Assembly (NCBI RefSeq): GCF_000686045.1
Contig: NZ_JMLV01000004.1
Span: forward strand, 203,545 to 267,544
Direction of reading: 5' to 3'
DNA: 64,000 nt
Origin: Fodinicurvata fenggangensis DSM 21160
GTDB taxonomy: Bacteria > Pseudomonadota > Alphaproteobacteria > Kiloniellales > DSM-21159
Positions 9,860 through 17,725 of this stretch are shown piece by piece. Position 1 is the stretch's first letter; every line of letters starts with the position of its first letter. A program made the position numbers and the translations under genes. Below the pieces are notes generated by a model, which was not told where the DNA came from, did no database searches, and saw only the letters and a list, made by a program, of their open reading frames with translations.

Positions 9860-10891
9860 TCAGGCGGCCTCCTCGAAGCCGGTCAGCAGATTCACGGTGT
9901 TGATGCCGATTTCCTCGACGGCATAGCCCCCTTCCATGATGAAGAGGGTTGGGCGGTTCAGGCCAGCCAGGGCACGGCCGATCTTGAAGTAGTCATCGCT
10001 TTCAAGCTTGAAGCCGGATATGGGGTCGTCCTTGAAAGTGTCCACCCCCAGCGAGATGACCAGGACGTCGGGCGCATAGTCCCGCAACCGGCCCAGAGCC
10101 TGGTTGAAGGCCTCCTGCCAGACCTCGAAACCGCTGCCCCAGGGCAGGGGCCAGTTGGCATTGAAGCCTTCGCCAGCGCCGCTGCCGGTCTCGTCGGCAT
10201 GTCCCAGGAAGAAGGGGAAGTTCTCGTGCGGATCCCCATGGACCGAGGCGAAGAAGACGTCGTTGCGATCATAGAAGATCGACTGCGTCCCGTTGCCATG
10301 ATGGTAATCCACGTCGAAGACGGCCACCCGCTCGGCCCCGCCGTCGCGCAGTGCCTGGGCCGCGATGGCGGCGTTGTTGAGGAAGCAGTAGCCGCCATAG
10401 TAGTTGGCCGCCGCATGGTGACCCGGCGGCCGGCAGAGCGAGAAGACGGCCCGGTGGCCTTCGCGAACCAGCCGTTCCTGGCCACTGAGCGCGACATCGG
10501 CCGAGCCTTTCACGGCCTGCCAGGTGCCGGCCGTGATCGGGGTGCCGGCGTCGAAGGAGTAGTAGCTGAGACGTCCCATGATGGACTGCGGCACCAGATC
10601 GCGCAGGCCTCGCACCGACCAGGCTAGCGGCAGGGCATCGTGCGTGCGCCCGTCGGCCGACCATTCGGCCCAGGCGCCCTGCAGGAAGTCCACATAGTCG
10701 CGATCATGGACACGGGTCAGCGCCTCCAGCGGCCAGTCCTCCGGCGCTTCCACGGGGCCAAGGGCGCGCTGTTTCACCTGATCCAGGACCAAATCGGCAC
10801 GCTTCGGCATCTCGTAACAGGGCTTCAACTGCCCGTCGACCAGCTCGGACTGTCCGTGCTGAAGGCGGTGGGTGTCGCTGTAGATCGTCAG
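9860..10891 (-). CDS. Histone deacetylase family protein (acetoin utilization/acetylpolyamine amidohydrolase type)
   Basis: This is a zinc-dependent arginase/deacetylase-fold enzyme. Visible motifs are CRPPGHHAAANYYGGYCFLN and the metal-site segment VFDVDYHHGNGTQSIFY. Bacterial members deacetylate polyamines or proteins. The first standard start in frame is a TTG at 10828, but that drops a conserved N terminus: the frame continues upstream as TIYSDTHRLQHGQSELVDGQ, with no ATG/GTG/TTG. I therefore place the start at the CTG at 10889-10891 (or the ATC one codon earlier), which overlaps the stop of the upstream nitrilase gene and has GAGGAG about 11 bp upstream. The start codon is an inference. 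Confidence 0.85.
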   Translation of the reverse strand: MTIYSDTHRLQHGQSELVDGQLKPCYEMPKRADLVLDQVKQRALGPVEAPEDWPLEALTRVHDRDYVDFLQGAWAEWSADGRTHDALPLAWSVRGLRDLVPQSIMGRLSYYSFDAGTPITAGTWQAVKGSADVALSGQERLVREGHRAVFSLCRPPGHHAAANYYGGYCFLNNAAIAAQALRDGGAERVAVFDVDYHHGNGTQSIFYDRNDVFFASVHGDPHENFPFFLGHADETGSGAGEGFNANWPLPWGSGFEVWQEAFNQALGRLRDYAPDVLVISLGVDTFKDDPISGFKLESDDYFKIGRALAGLNRPTLFIMEGGYAVEEIGINTVNLLTGFEEAA

Positions 10892-11820
10892 GATGGCTCT
10901 GTCTCCTCGGATAGCTCGATGTGACGGGCCGACCAGGGGCCGGGCCAGACCTCAGCGCCCTTCCGGCGCAACGCGCGCAGGCGTTCTATCGGAATATCGA
11001 CGCTCAGAACAGGGCCTTCATCGTCGCAACTGTCCAGGCCCGGCAGGGACCCGCCGTCGCCATCGTCGCCCAGCTCCGGCTCGCAGGGCAGGAAGAGCGC
11101 CGCACCTGCATGATAGCCATCGCGTGGCCGGCCGGTCGCTGCGGCCCCGATCACGCCCACGGCGGCCACGGCCGTCATGGATTCAATGGCCCGGGCCCGG
11201 GCGCAGTGGAAGACGCGGTGATAGCCGGAGGGACGGCTGGTCTGCGAGGGCACCAGGATCAGGTCGGGCTGCAGGGCCGAGACCTGGCCGGCCAGGTCGG
11301 GCAGTTCGCAATCCAGGCAGATCAGGATGACGATACGCAAGCCGCGCCAGTGAATGAGCTTCAGTTGCCGGCCGGGGGAGAGCAACCAGTCGTCGGGGTC
11401 CTGCTCCGCCGGTGTCAGGCAGAGCTTGTCCTGGCCGATCCGGCGCCCGTCGGGCAGGCAGAGCCAGGCACGATTGACGAAGGGAACCGTCCCGTGAGCG
11501 GCCTGTTGATCCTTTACGGGCATGCTGCCGGCCAGCAGCGCGATGTCATGCTCCTGCGCCAGTGCGCCGGCCATCTCTACGGCGGTTTCGGCCTGTTCCG
11601 CCATCCAGGGGATCTCGCCGGTGGCCGGCAGGTCGGCGGGGGCAAAGGACAGCCATTGCTCGCAGGCATACTCGGGCAGGACCAGCAAAGCGCTCCCTTC
11701 CGCCTTGGCTTGCCTGATCTTATTTGTGAGTTGCACCTGCCAAGCGTCCAGAGAGGCAAGCGGTTGCGCCAGGTTCACGACCCAGAGGGCCGTGCGCAGG
11801 CTGTCAGGGCTGTTGGACAT
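10888..11820 (-). CDS. Carbon-nitrogen hydrolase (nitrilase superfamily)
   Basis: This amidohydrolase of about 310 residues has the Glu-Lys-Cys triad of the nitrilase superfamily: Glu in VLPEYACEQ, Lys in GQDKLCLTP, and the nucleophile Cys in ILICLDCELPD. The superfamily cleaves amides, nitriles or ureido groups; the substrate is unknown. A long acidic, glycine-rich insert (around residues 255-275) is unusual. The start at 11820 (MSNSPDS) gives the standard N-terminal strand; another ATG lies five codons upstream. Its stop overlaps the non-standard start of the deacetylase-like gene, which suggests linked roles, perhaps in polyamine or acyl-amide breakdown (inference). Confidence 0.88.
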   Translation of the reverse strand: MSNSPDSLRTALWVVNLAQPLASLDAWQVQLTNKIRQAKAEGSALLVLPEYACEQWLSFAPADLPATGEIPWMAEQAETAVEMAGALAQEHDIALLAGSMPVKDQQAAHGTVPFVNRAWLCLPDGRRIGQDKLCLTPAEQDPDDWLLSPGRQLKLIHWRGLRIVILICLDCELPDLAGQVSALQPDLILVPSQTSRPSGYHRVFHCARARAIESMTAVAAVGVIGAAATGRPRDGYHAGAALFLPCEPELGDDGDGGSLPGLDSCDDEGPVLSVDIPIERLRALRRKGAEVWPGPWSARHIELSEETEPS

Positions 11821-11866
11821 GCAGGTTCCCTTCATTCGTTTGCCCGGTGTTTTCCGGATAGGCCGT

Positions 11867-12649
11867 TCAGTCCAGGGAAAGCGGCCGGGCCTGGCGCAGG
11901 ATAGCTTCGGCTTCAGGCGTGAAGTGCTGTCCCGCGCCATGGAGATTGAGGCCGGGCAACAGCCGTGTGGGCGCGCGGCTGCCCTTGCGCGCGCGCAGAA
12001 GGACGCGTCGTGCGGCCTGGTCCCGGCGCGGCCAGAGCGGGAAGACGACGATGTCCCCGGCCCTGTGCTGCAGGGCTGCCAGCAGTTCGTGCAGCCGGTC
12101 GGCGCGATGGATCATGCTGAGATACCCGCCGGGACGCAGGCAGTGAAGGGCGGCCGTGATCCAGTCCTGGAGGTCGCCTTCACTTTCCTGGTTGGCCCGG
12201 CGCTTGCCGGAGTCCGGTGAGGGCGTTGCCTGGCCATTGGCCAGGTAGGGCGGATTGGTCATCACCAGGTCGAAGCCGTCATGGTCGCCCGCTTCCCGTG
12301 TCAGTCCGTTCCGCCAGGCAATCGTGAAACGGTCCTGGGTGTCGTTCAGGGCTGCGTTTTCCCTGGCCAGTGCGGCCAGTTCGGGCTGAAACTCCCAGCC
12401 GGTCACATGACAGTCGGGGACACGGGCCAGCAGGCAGAGGGCTGCTGCCCCGGCCCCGCAGCCCAGGTCCAGGATCGATTGCTTTTCCTGTGCCGGCGTG
12501 GCTGCGGCCAGGAAGACGGGGTCGATGGCCACGCGATAACTGGCCACGGGCTGGCGCAGGCATATCCGTCCGTCCAGCAGGCGGTTTTCCGTCGTCTCGC
12601 CGGCCTGTGATTGCGTGCTGTCGGATGGAATGGACTGGATGAGTGTCAT
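11867..12649 (-). CDS. Class I SAM-dependent methyltransferase of the TrmN6/YfiC type
   Basis: This Rossmann methyltransferase of about 260 residues has the SAM motif LDLGCGAGAAALCL and the catalytic NPPY motif (LVMTNPPYLANGQ), which marks amino-group methylation of adenine or glutamine. The family includes tRNA1(Val) adenine-37 N6-methyltransferase. The N-terminal RLLDGRICLRQPVASYRVAI segment is typical of the alphaproteobacterial TrmN6-like group. The start at 12649 (MTLIQ) is preferred because the upstream 21 codons look unconserved. It sits 19 bp downstream of the DUF2007 gene on the same strand. Confidence 0.88.
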   Translation of the reverse strand: MTLIQSIPSDSTQSQAGETTENRLLDGRICLRQPVASYRVAIDPVFLAAATPAQEKQSILDLGCGAGAAALCLLARVPDCHVTGWEFQPELAALARENAALNDTQDRFTIAWRNGLTREAGDHDGFDLVMTNPPYLANGQATPSPDSGKRRANQESEGDLQDWITAALHCLRPGGYLSMIHRADRLHELLAALQHRAGDIVVFPLWPRRDQAARRVLLRARKGSRAPTRLLPGLNLHGAGQHFTPEAEAILRQARPLSLD

Positions 12650-12668
12650 GGCGCTCGTTCCGAACGGT

Positions 12669-12923
12669 TCACTCCCGGGAGGAGTTGTCTTCCTGTCCGG
12701 CGGGGTCTTCATAATTTGGAGCCGCGTCCGCCTCCGCCAGAAGCGTGCAGGCCTGCTCGTAGTCCTCGTCTATGACCATCAGGCGCCGGGTGATGGCCAC
12801 GACCGAACCTTCCAGAACCGAGGCATGGTTGTCGAAGGTGACCGCCTCGATGCCGGCATCGGCAAGGTAGGCCTGGACCCAGGACAGGCGGACCAGGTCG
12901 TTGGTACGTAACAGTTCGCGCAC
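12669..12923 (-). CDS. DUF2007 domain protein
   Basis: This 84-residue protein matches the DUF2007 (putative signal-transducing protein) family: MRELLRTNDLVRLSWVQAYL, then the GIEAVTFDNHASVLEGS segment and a RRLMVIDEDYEQAC motif. The fold resembles a small ferredoxin-like domain, and the function is unknown. It is the first gene of a minus-strand run with the TrmN6-like methyltransferase, and it is divergent from the polyprenyl synthase gene. The acidic C-terminal tail is variable. Confidence 0.85.
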   Translation of the reverse strand: MRELLRTNDLVRLSWVQAYLADAGIEAVTFDNHASVLEGSVVAITRRLMVIDEDYEQACTLLAEADAAPNYEDPAGQEDNSSRE

Positions 12924-12991
12924 AGATCACCTCTCAAATTCGGCCACGCCCGGCGTGTGGCTTTGTATCAACCTTCGGCCTTCGGTTCCGC

Positions 12992-13019
12992 TTGACCGAG
13001 ACTCGTCACGGCCTATTGT
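12992..13019 (+). promoter_or_regulatory. Sigma-70 type promoter of the polyprenyl synthase gene
   Basis: TTGACC (12992-12997) and TATTGT (13014-13019) are 16 bp apart, about 97 bp upstream of the start at 13116. Confidence 0.5.
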
Positions 13020-13115
13020 GCGGGGCCGAGAGCCCCGTGGTCCGGACCAAAGATACACTGCGCGATCCTGCGGGCCAGCGCAACCACGGGCCAGCGCAAG
13101 CATGGGAGATGGCGA

Positions 13116-14141
13116 ATGGCCGGCAGGGCCGATCCGAATCAGATCCAACAGGACAAGAAGCAGGCAGGACTGGACTCCCTGCTGGACCTGGTGGGCGACG
13201 ACATGACGCGCGTCAACGAGATCATCCTGGAGAACATGCAGTCCCCGGTCAGCCTGATCCCGCAGTTGGCCGGACACATCATCGCCGCCGGCGGCAAGCG
13301 TCTGCGCCCCTTGCTGGTGCTGGCTTCGGCCAGGCTCTGCGGCGCCGAGGGCGAGCGCCAGATGGCCCTGGCGGCCTGTGTCGAGTTCATTCACACCGCC
13401 ACCCTGCTGCATGACGACGTGGTGGACGAAAGCGACCTGCGCCGAGGCCAGGCTTCCGCCAAGGCGGTCTGGGGCAACCAGGCCTCGGTCCTTGTGGGCG
13501 ACTTCCTCTTCAGCCGCTCCTTCCAGCTGATGGTGGCGGACGGTTCGCTGAAGGTCCTCAAGCTGCTGTCGGACACGGCGGCCACGCTGGCCGAGGGCGA
13601 GGTGCACCAGTTGATGACGGCCAACGACACCGAGACGAACGAAGACGCCTATCTCGACGTGGTGCGCGCCAAGACGGCCTCGCTCTTCGCGGCCTCCTGC
13701 CAGGTGGGCGCCCAGGTGGCCGAGCGGCCCGAGGGGGAAGAAGACGCGCTGCGCCGTTTCGGTGGCGCACTGGGCATGGCCTTCCAGTTGGTGGACGATA
13801 TCCTGGACTATACGGCCGAGGTGGACCCCAAGCTGGGCAAGGCCGTGGGCGACGATTTCCGAGAGGGCAAGATCACACTGCCCGTCATCCTGGCCTTCCA
13901 GCGCGGCGACGAGAGCGAACGCACCTTCTGGCGCCGTTGCCTGGAGGAGCAGGACCTGCGTGAGGGCGACCTGGAGGAGGCGCTCGAGCTTCTGGTGCGC
14001 CACAACGCCCTGGAGGACGCCAAGACGCGGGCCTTTGCCTATGCCGAGGAGGCGCGTGCCGCAATGGAGATCTTCCCAGAAAGCGAGATCAGGAGCGCGC
14101 TTCTGGAAAGCGTCGATTTCTGCGTGGAACGGCTGTACTGA
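13116..14141 (+). CDS. ispB: Polyprenyl (octa/decaprenyl) diphosphate synthase
   Basis: This 341-residue trans-prenyltransferase makes the long isoprenoid side chain of ubiquinone by adding isopentenyl diphosphate units to farnesyl or geranyl diphosphate. It has both aspartate-rich motifs, DDVVD (100-104) in HTATLLHDDVVDESDLRRG and DDILD (227-231) in FQLVDDILDY, plus the GGKRLRPLLV substrate motif. No bulky residue pair immediately before the first motif would limit the chain to a short product, so a long product is likely; the exact length (C40 or C50) is not readable. GGGAGATGG precedes the start. A bidirectional terminator follows. Confidence 0.93.
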   Translation: MAGRADPNQIQQDKKQAGLDSLLDLVGDDMTRVNEIILENMQSPVSLIPQLAGHIIAAGGKRLRPLLVLASARLCGAEGERQMALAACVEFIHTATLLHDDVVDESDLRRGQASAKAVWGNQASVLVGDFLFSRSFQLMVADGSLKVLKLLSDTAATLAEGEVHQLMTANDTETNEDAYLDVVRAKTASLFAASCQVGAQVAERPEGEEDALRRFGGALGMAFQLVDDILDYTAEVDPKLGKAVGDDFREGKITLPVILAFQRGDESERTFWRRCLEEQDLREGDLEEALELLVRHNALEDAKTRAFAYAEEARAAMEIFPESEIRSALLESVDFCVERLY

Positions 14142-14159
14142 GCCAGGAGACCTGAGCAC

Positions 14160-14189
14160 AAAAAAGCCTGTCTGGAATGACAGGCTTTT
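14160..14189. terminator. Bidirectional rho-independent terminator
   Basis: A perfect 11-bp stem (AAAAGCCTGTC at 14162-14172 paired with 14179-14189) encloses a 6-nt loop. Reading plus it ends polyprenyl synthase transcripts with TTTT. Reading minus it ends in T6 and serves the convergent tRNA-Pro gene. Confidence 0.9.
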
Positions 14190-14203
14190 CGTCCTGGATT
14201 TTC

Positions 14204-14280
14204 TGGTCGGGGAGAGAGGATTTGAACCTCCGGCCCCCACGTCCCGAACGTGGTGCTCTACCAGGCTGAGCTACTCCCCG
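14204..14280 (-). tRNA. tRNA-Pro (anticodon CGG)
   Basis: The 77-nt cloverleaf has acceptor arms CGGGGAG/CTCCCCG, the D-arm sequence AGCTCAGCCTGGTAGAGC, the anticodon stem CCACG with loop TTCGGGA (anticodon CGG, genomic 14244-14246), the T-loop GGTTCAAATCC and an encoded 3' ACCA. It reads CCG codons. It is transcribed toward the polyprenyl synthase gene and shares its terminator. Confidence 0.97.
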
Positions 14281-14291
14281 GATGCGGGCGG

Positions 14292-14320
14292 GTTATAGCC
14301 CTTCGCCGCGCGCGATGCAA
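14292..14320 (-). promoter_or_regulatory. Promoter of tRNA-Pro
   Basis: On the minus strand TTGCAT (14315-14320) and TATAAC (14292-14297) are separated by 17 bp. The -10 box ends 11 bp before the mature tRNA 5' end. Confidence 0.6.
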
Positions 14321-14427
14321 TGGACAACCTGCAGAGTTTATCGAGTCTTCTTGGGGCAGTCGGGGCCGGACCCGCACCGGTGAAACGGTGCGGGTCCGAC
14401 AGCTGGGAAGTGGCCTGGGTCTATGTG

Positions 14428-15630
14428 TCAGGCCTCTGCCGTGACCACCGGGACTTCGACCCGGGTCAGGATCATGACTGTTGCCAGAAGCAGGACAGCT
14501 CCGCTTGCGAGGAAAACGTTGACCACGCCACTGCTGTCGACGATCAGTCCACCGGCGGCCGCGCCAGTGGCGATGGCGAAGTTTATGGCGGCCACGAAGA
14601 GACCTGTTCCGCTTTCGGTCTCATCAGGGATGGCCCGCGTTATCCATGTCGACCAGGCGACGGGGACGGTTCCGAAGGCCAGGCCCCAGAGAGCGACCAT
14701 GCCGGTATCCGCAACAAGGTTGCCACCGAACAGCGAAAGCGCGAATCCCAGAGTCCCCATGACCAGCGGCATCAGGGTGAGCGTCAGCCGCATGGAGCGT
14801 TCCAGCAGGAAGGCCCCCAGGTAGTTGCCGATAAAGGTGGCGATCCCGAAGGCCAACAGGATGCCCGATATCGCGGTTGGTCCAACCAGGGTGACCGTTT
14901 CCAGGAAAGGCCGTATGTAGGTGAAGAAGGCGAAATGGCCGGTAAAGACCAGGAGGATGGCGATCATCGCCAGGCCGACGGTGCGCCGGGCCAGGACCTC
15001 GAACATCGTGGACAACCGAGACTGTCCTCGGGGCGGCAAGGCAGGCAGGGTTGCGAACTGTACGAGGAAAACCAGAAACGCCAGGCCGGCCGCCGTCAGG
15101 AAAACGTTTCGCCAGCCCACGAGATCGCCGAGATAACTGCCCATCGGGGCGGCAAAGATGGTGGCCGCCGAAACGCCGGACATCATGATGGACAAGGCCT
15201 TTGGCACGTGCCGGTCCGGGACCAGTCTCATGATCGTGGCTGCAGACATGGTCCAGAAGCCACCTAGCGCCATACCCAGCAGGATCCGTCCTGTGAGCAG
15301 CAGTGGCAGGTTGGGTGCCGCGGCCACCAGCAGGTTTGACAGGATGAGAAGCACCGTGAAACCGAGAAGGACAAGACGCCGGTCGATGCGCCGCGTCACG
15401 CTGCTCACGAACAGACTGGTGACGAGTGCGATCGCGGCCGTGGCCGTGACCGCCTGTCCCGCCATCCCCTCCGTTACGCCGAGCTCCATTGCCATGGGTG
15501 TCAGCAAGCTGGCGGGCAGGAACTCCGCTCCGACCAGGCCGAACACGCCAAGGCCCATGGACACCACGGCGCCCCAGGCCGGCCTTGCCTGGCTTACGCT
15601 CCTTGATTCTACACTCAATTCATCGTCCAT
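14428..15630 (-). CDS. MFS efflux transporter (DHA1-like)
   Basis: This protein of about 400 residues has 12 predicted membrane helices and major facilitator signatures: the motif A-like loop VTRRIDRRLVLLGF between helices 2 and 3, and GRILLGMALGGFW in helix 4. Its pattern fits the DHA1 drug/sugar/nucleoside efflux group (NepI/SotB-like). I place the start at 15630 (MDDELS), with AGGGG 10 bp upstream; an alternative ATG at 15648 is possible. The gene is divergent from an AraC-type regulator, and a 46-bp dyad overlaps its translation start, so regulation by that neighbour is likely. The substrate is unknown. Confidence 0.9.
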   Translation of the reverse strand: MDDELSVESRSVSQARPAWGAVVSMGLGVFGLVGAEFLPASLLTPMAMELGVTEGMAGQAVTATAAIALVTSLFVSSVTRRIDRRLVLLGFTVLLILSNLLVAAAPNLPLLLTGRILLGMALGGFWTMSAATIMRLVPDRHVPKALSIMMSGVSAATIFAAPMGSYLGDLVGWRNVFLTAAGLAFLVFLVQFATLPALPPRGQSRLSTMFEVLARRTVGLAMIAILLVFTGHFAFFTYIRPFLETVTLVGPTAISGILLAFGIATFIGNYLGAFLLERSMRLTLTLMPLVMGTLGFALSLFGGNLVADTGMVALWGLAFGTVPVAWSTWITRAIPDETESGTGLFVAAINFAIATGAAAGGLIVDSSGVVNVFLASGAVLLLATVMILTRVEVPVVTAEA

Positions 15631-15672
15631 TTGAAGAAATCCCCTCATTGGTGAGTTGATTTCCTCAAATGG
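15627..15672. promoter_or_regulatory. Long dyad operator between MFS and AraC genes
   Basis: Arms CCATTTGAAGAAATC (15627-15641) and GATTTCCTCAAATGG (15658-15672) are inverted copies matching at 14 of 15 positions. They are separated by 16 bp that contain a further CTCA/TGAG pair. Arm centres are 31 bp apart, about three helical turns, as expected for a dimeric AraC-type regulator. The left arm covers the MFS start codon, so an mRNA hairpin that hides the start is an alternative. Confidence 0.65.
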
Positions 15673-15709
15673 GTGGCGAGCTCGGACGATCCATGTCACA
15701 TTGTCTGGA

Positions 15710-16750
15710 ATGTTTGACCGAAACTCCGAAAATCGTGGACGCGTTGCCGAACATGATCCTGTCAGCGAACTTCTGATGGGGATGCGTCTGCGTGGCGCGA
15801 GTTATGGAAAATTGTGTTTCGATCCACCTTTCGGTATCCGGTTTCCCGCCTCTGCCGAAGCGCGCTTCCACTTTATCGCGGCGGGCACTGTCCATCTGCA
15901 GATCCGCGAGGGGAAAACGCATACCCTGGCTTGCGGCGACGCGGTCCTGTTGCCCCGTGGCGAGGCTCATTCGCTTGTTTCGGAGCCGGGAGTTCCGGCT
16001 TTGCCCGTGGACAGCTTCGAGACGACGCCGCTTTGCGGTGACGTTTGTGCGCTTGGAAAGTCCTCCGAGGAGACATGTCTCAGTAAACAGGTCCTGATCT
16101 TTACAGGACGCATGGAGTTCGATCTCGATACCCTTCATCCCCTCATCGGTCTGATGCCGCTGGTCATGTCGGTGAGCGAATTGCTGGACCGGCAGCCGGA
16201 AATCCTTCCTCTCTTGGAAGCGATGGAACGCGAGATGACGGCGGAGCGTGCGGGCTATGCCGGCATCCTGGCGCGGCTTGCCGATGTGGTTGCGGCGAGT
16301 ATCGTGCGCGGCTGGGTGGAATGCGGGTGTGGTGATGCGACGGGCTGGATCGAGGCGTTGCGCAATCCGCGACTGGGCCGCGTGATCGCCGCTCTTCATC
16401 GTGATCCTGGTCGAAACTGGACCGTAGGGGAACTGGCTTCGGAGATGGGGAGTTCCCGCTCCGTCTTCGCCGAACGCTTCACGGCCGCCACGGGAACCAC
16501 GCCGCTGCGGTACCTGGCGGCCTTGCGCATGCGTTTGGCGGCCCAATGGATCAGGCGAGATGATATGGCGATTGACGCGGTTGCGAAACGCCTTGGTTAC
16601 GGTTCCCAGGCTGCATTCGCCCGTGCCTTCAAGCGGATCATGGGATATCCGCCAGGCAAGATTCGGCAGAAGATGCTGCGGGAAAAACTGGCTGCTCCTC
16701 CCTCCACTGCAGATATGGCACTGCATGAGAGCGCTGCGGATCGGGGATAG
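15710..16750 (+). CDS. AraC family regulator with N-terminal cupin
   Basis: This protein of about 346 residues has a cupin ligand-binding half (PPFGIRFPASAEARFHFIAAG, then LACGDAVLLPRGEAHSL) and a C-terminal AraC HTH pair: WTVGELASEMGSSRSVFAERF, then AIDAVAKRLGYGSQAAFARAFKR. The domain order is that of the cupin_6 AraC group that often controls adjacent exporters. The start at 15710 (MFDRN) is inferred from domain length; its ribosome-binding site is weak, and an in-frame TTG at 15656 would overlap the operator. It is divergent from the MFS gene and probably regulates it through the dyad at 15627-15672. Confidence 0.9.
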   Translation: MFDRNSENRGRVAEHDPVSELLMGMRLRGASYGKLCFDPPFGIRFPASAEARFHFIAAGTVHLQIREGKTHTLACGDAVLLPRGEAHSLVSEPGVPALPVDSFETTPLCGDVCALGKSSEETCLSKQVLIFTGRMEFDLDTLHPLIGLMPLVMSVSELLDRQPEILPLLEAMEREMTAERAGYAGILARLADVVAASIVRGWVECGCGDATGWIEALRNPRLGRVIAALHRDPGRNWTVGELASEMGSSRSVFAERFTAATGTTPLRYLAALRMRLAAQWIRRDDMAIDAVAKRLGYGSQAAFARAFKRIMGYPPGKIRQKMLREKLAAPPSTADMALHESAADRG

Positions 16751-16867
16751 AGGCTGCCCGCCTTTACACTCTATTGAAGCGAAGCTCTCGGATGCAGGAT
16801 TGAGCGGGCTCGAACCGAGGGCTGTGCCAATCCCAAGCGGCTTCGAGTCAATTCTGTGGGCGTAATC

Positions 16868-17635
16868 TCAGGATGAAAGAGATTTCTCGTCCTGGAACAG
16901 GTCGATGGCCGCCATCTGCTGCTCGACATCGATATCAAGCCAGGAGGTGATTTCCAGGCGGCGGTCTTCCAGGACGTTCTCCGAGGGGTGGCTGCTTTGC
17001 CAGCGTGCGAGCTGGCGGTCGCGTTCGCGGACCAACGCGCAGATCTGCGGGCGGAAAAAGCGCAGCATGGCCGTGATCCAGCGGTTGGTGGGCCAGGACG
17101 GCTGGGCATGGCCTATGGCAAAACGGTCCAGCATGCGGTTCACCTCGTGGGCGCGATAGAGGGTTTCCCCGGTCACCCAGCGGTTCACGGTAAAGAGTGC
17201 CCGCGCGCGGCCGTGCCCATCCATCGAGACTGCGATCAGGTGACAGGGGCCGTCCTGGCCCGCCTCCAAGAGGTGTCCGGGTGCCGCCGGAGCTGGCCGG
17301 ATGCCGCGCGGCATGCCCTGTGGGCCCAGAAAGGTGTGGAAATGCCCATGCTCTGTGGCCGGCCGGCGATCCGGCGCATGGGCATGATAGTAGTACTGGG
17401 CATGGGTTTCCCTGTCCTCGACACCGCCGGCAGGGTAGGTTTCCCATTCATAGAAGGGCCCCTGGTTGCGCAGGATCTCTGAGACCACATTGTCGCCAGT
17501 GCGTTCGAGCACCGCCTCCACCGTCCGGATTTCCTCGCCAGCTTCGGCCAGGTCGGAAAGCTCCTGGAGCGACAGGGCGTGGAGCTCTGTATCCTTCGTA
17601 ACTGGTGCGTTCTCCTGGGGGCGTGTCGGCTTCAT
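16868..17635 (-). CDS. Conserved uncharacterised protein (resembles DUF6969)
   Basis: This protein of about 255 residues has no signal peptide or membrane segment. Its most conserved-looking part is histidine-rich: ETHAQYYYHAHA followed by EHGHFHTFLGPQGMPRG, then HLIAVSMDGHGRARALFTVNRWVTGETLY. I recall this pattern from a family of unknown function (DUF6969) in alphaproteobacteria, but cannot verify it. Clustered histidines suggest a metal site (inference). The start at 17635 is chosen because the upstream 27 codons look unconserved; no clear ribosome-binding site is visible. It lies on the same strand 90 bp after the MFS gene. Confidence 0.7.
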   Translation of the reverse strand: MKPTRPQENAPVTKDTELHALSLQELSDLAEAGEEIRTVEAVLERTGDNVVSEILRNQGPFYEWETYPAGGVEDRETHAQYYYHAHAPDRRPATEHGHFHTFLGPQGMPRGIRPAPAAPGHLLEAGQDGPCHLIAVSMDGHGRARALFTVNRWVTGETLYRAHEVNRMLDRFAIGHAQPSWPTNRWITAMLRFFRPQICALVRERDRQLARWQSSHPSENVLEDRRLEITSWLDIDVEQQMAAIDLFQDEKSLSS

Positions 17636-17725
17636 ATGTGAAGAAATAACGTGCTCAAGGGCCCATGGCGAGGACCTAATGCACAGGCAACTGCTCCCCT
17701 TGATGCATCGAGACACAATACGCTC

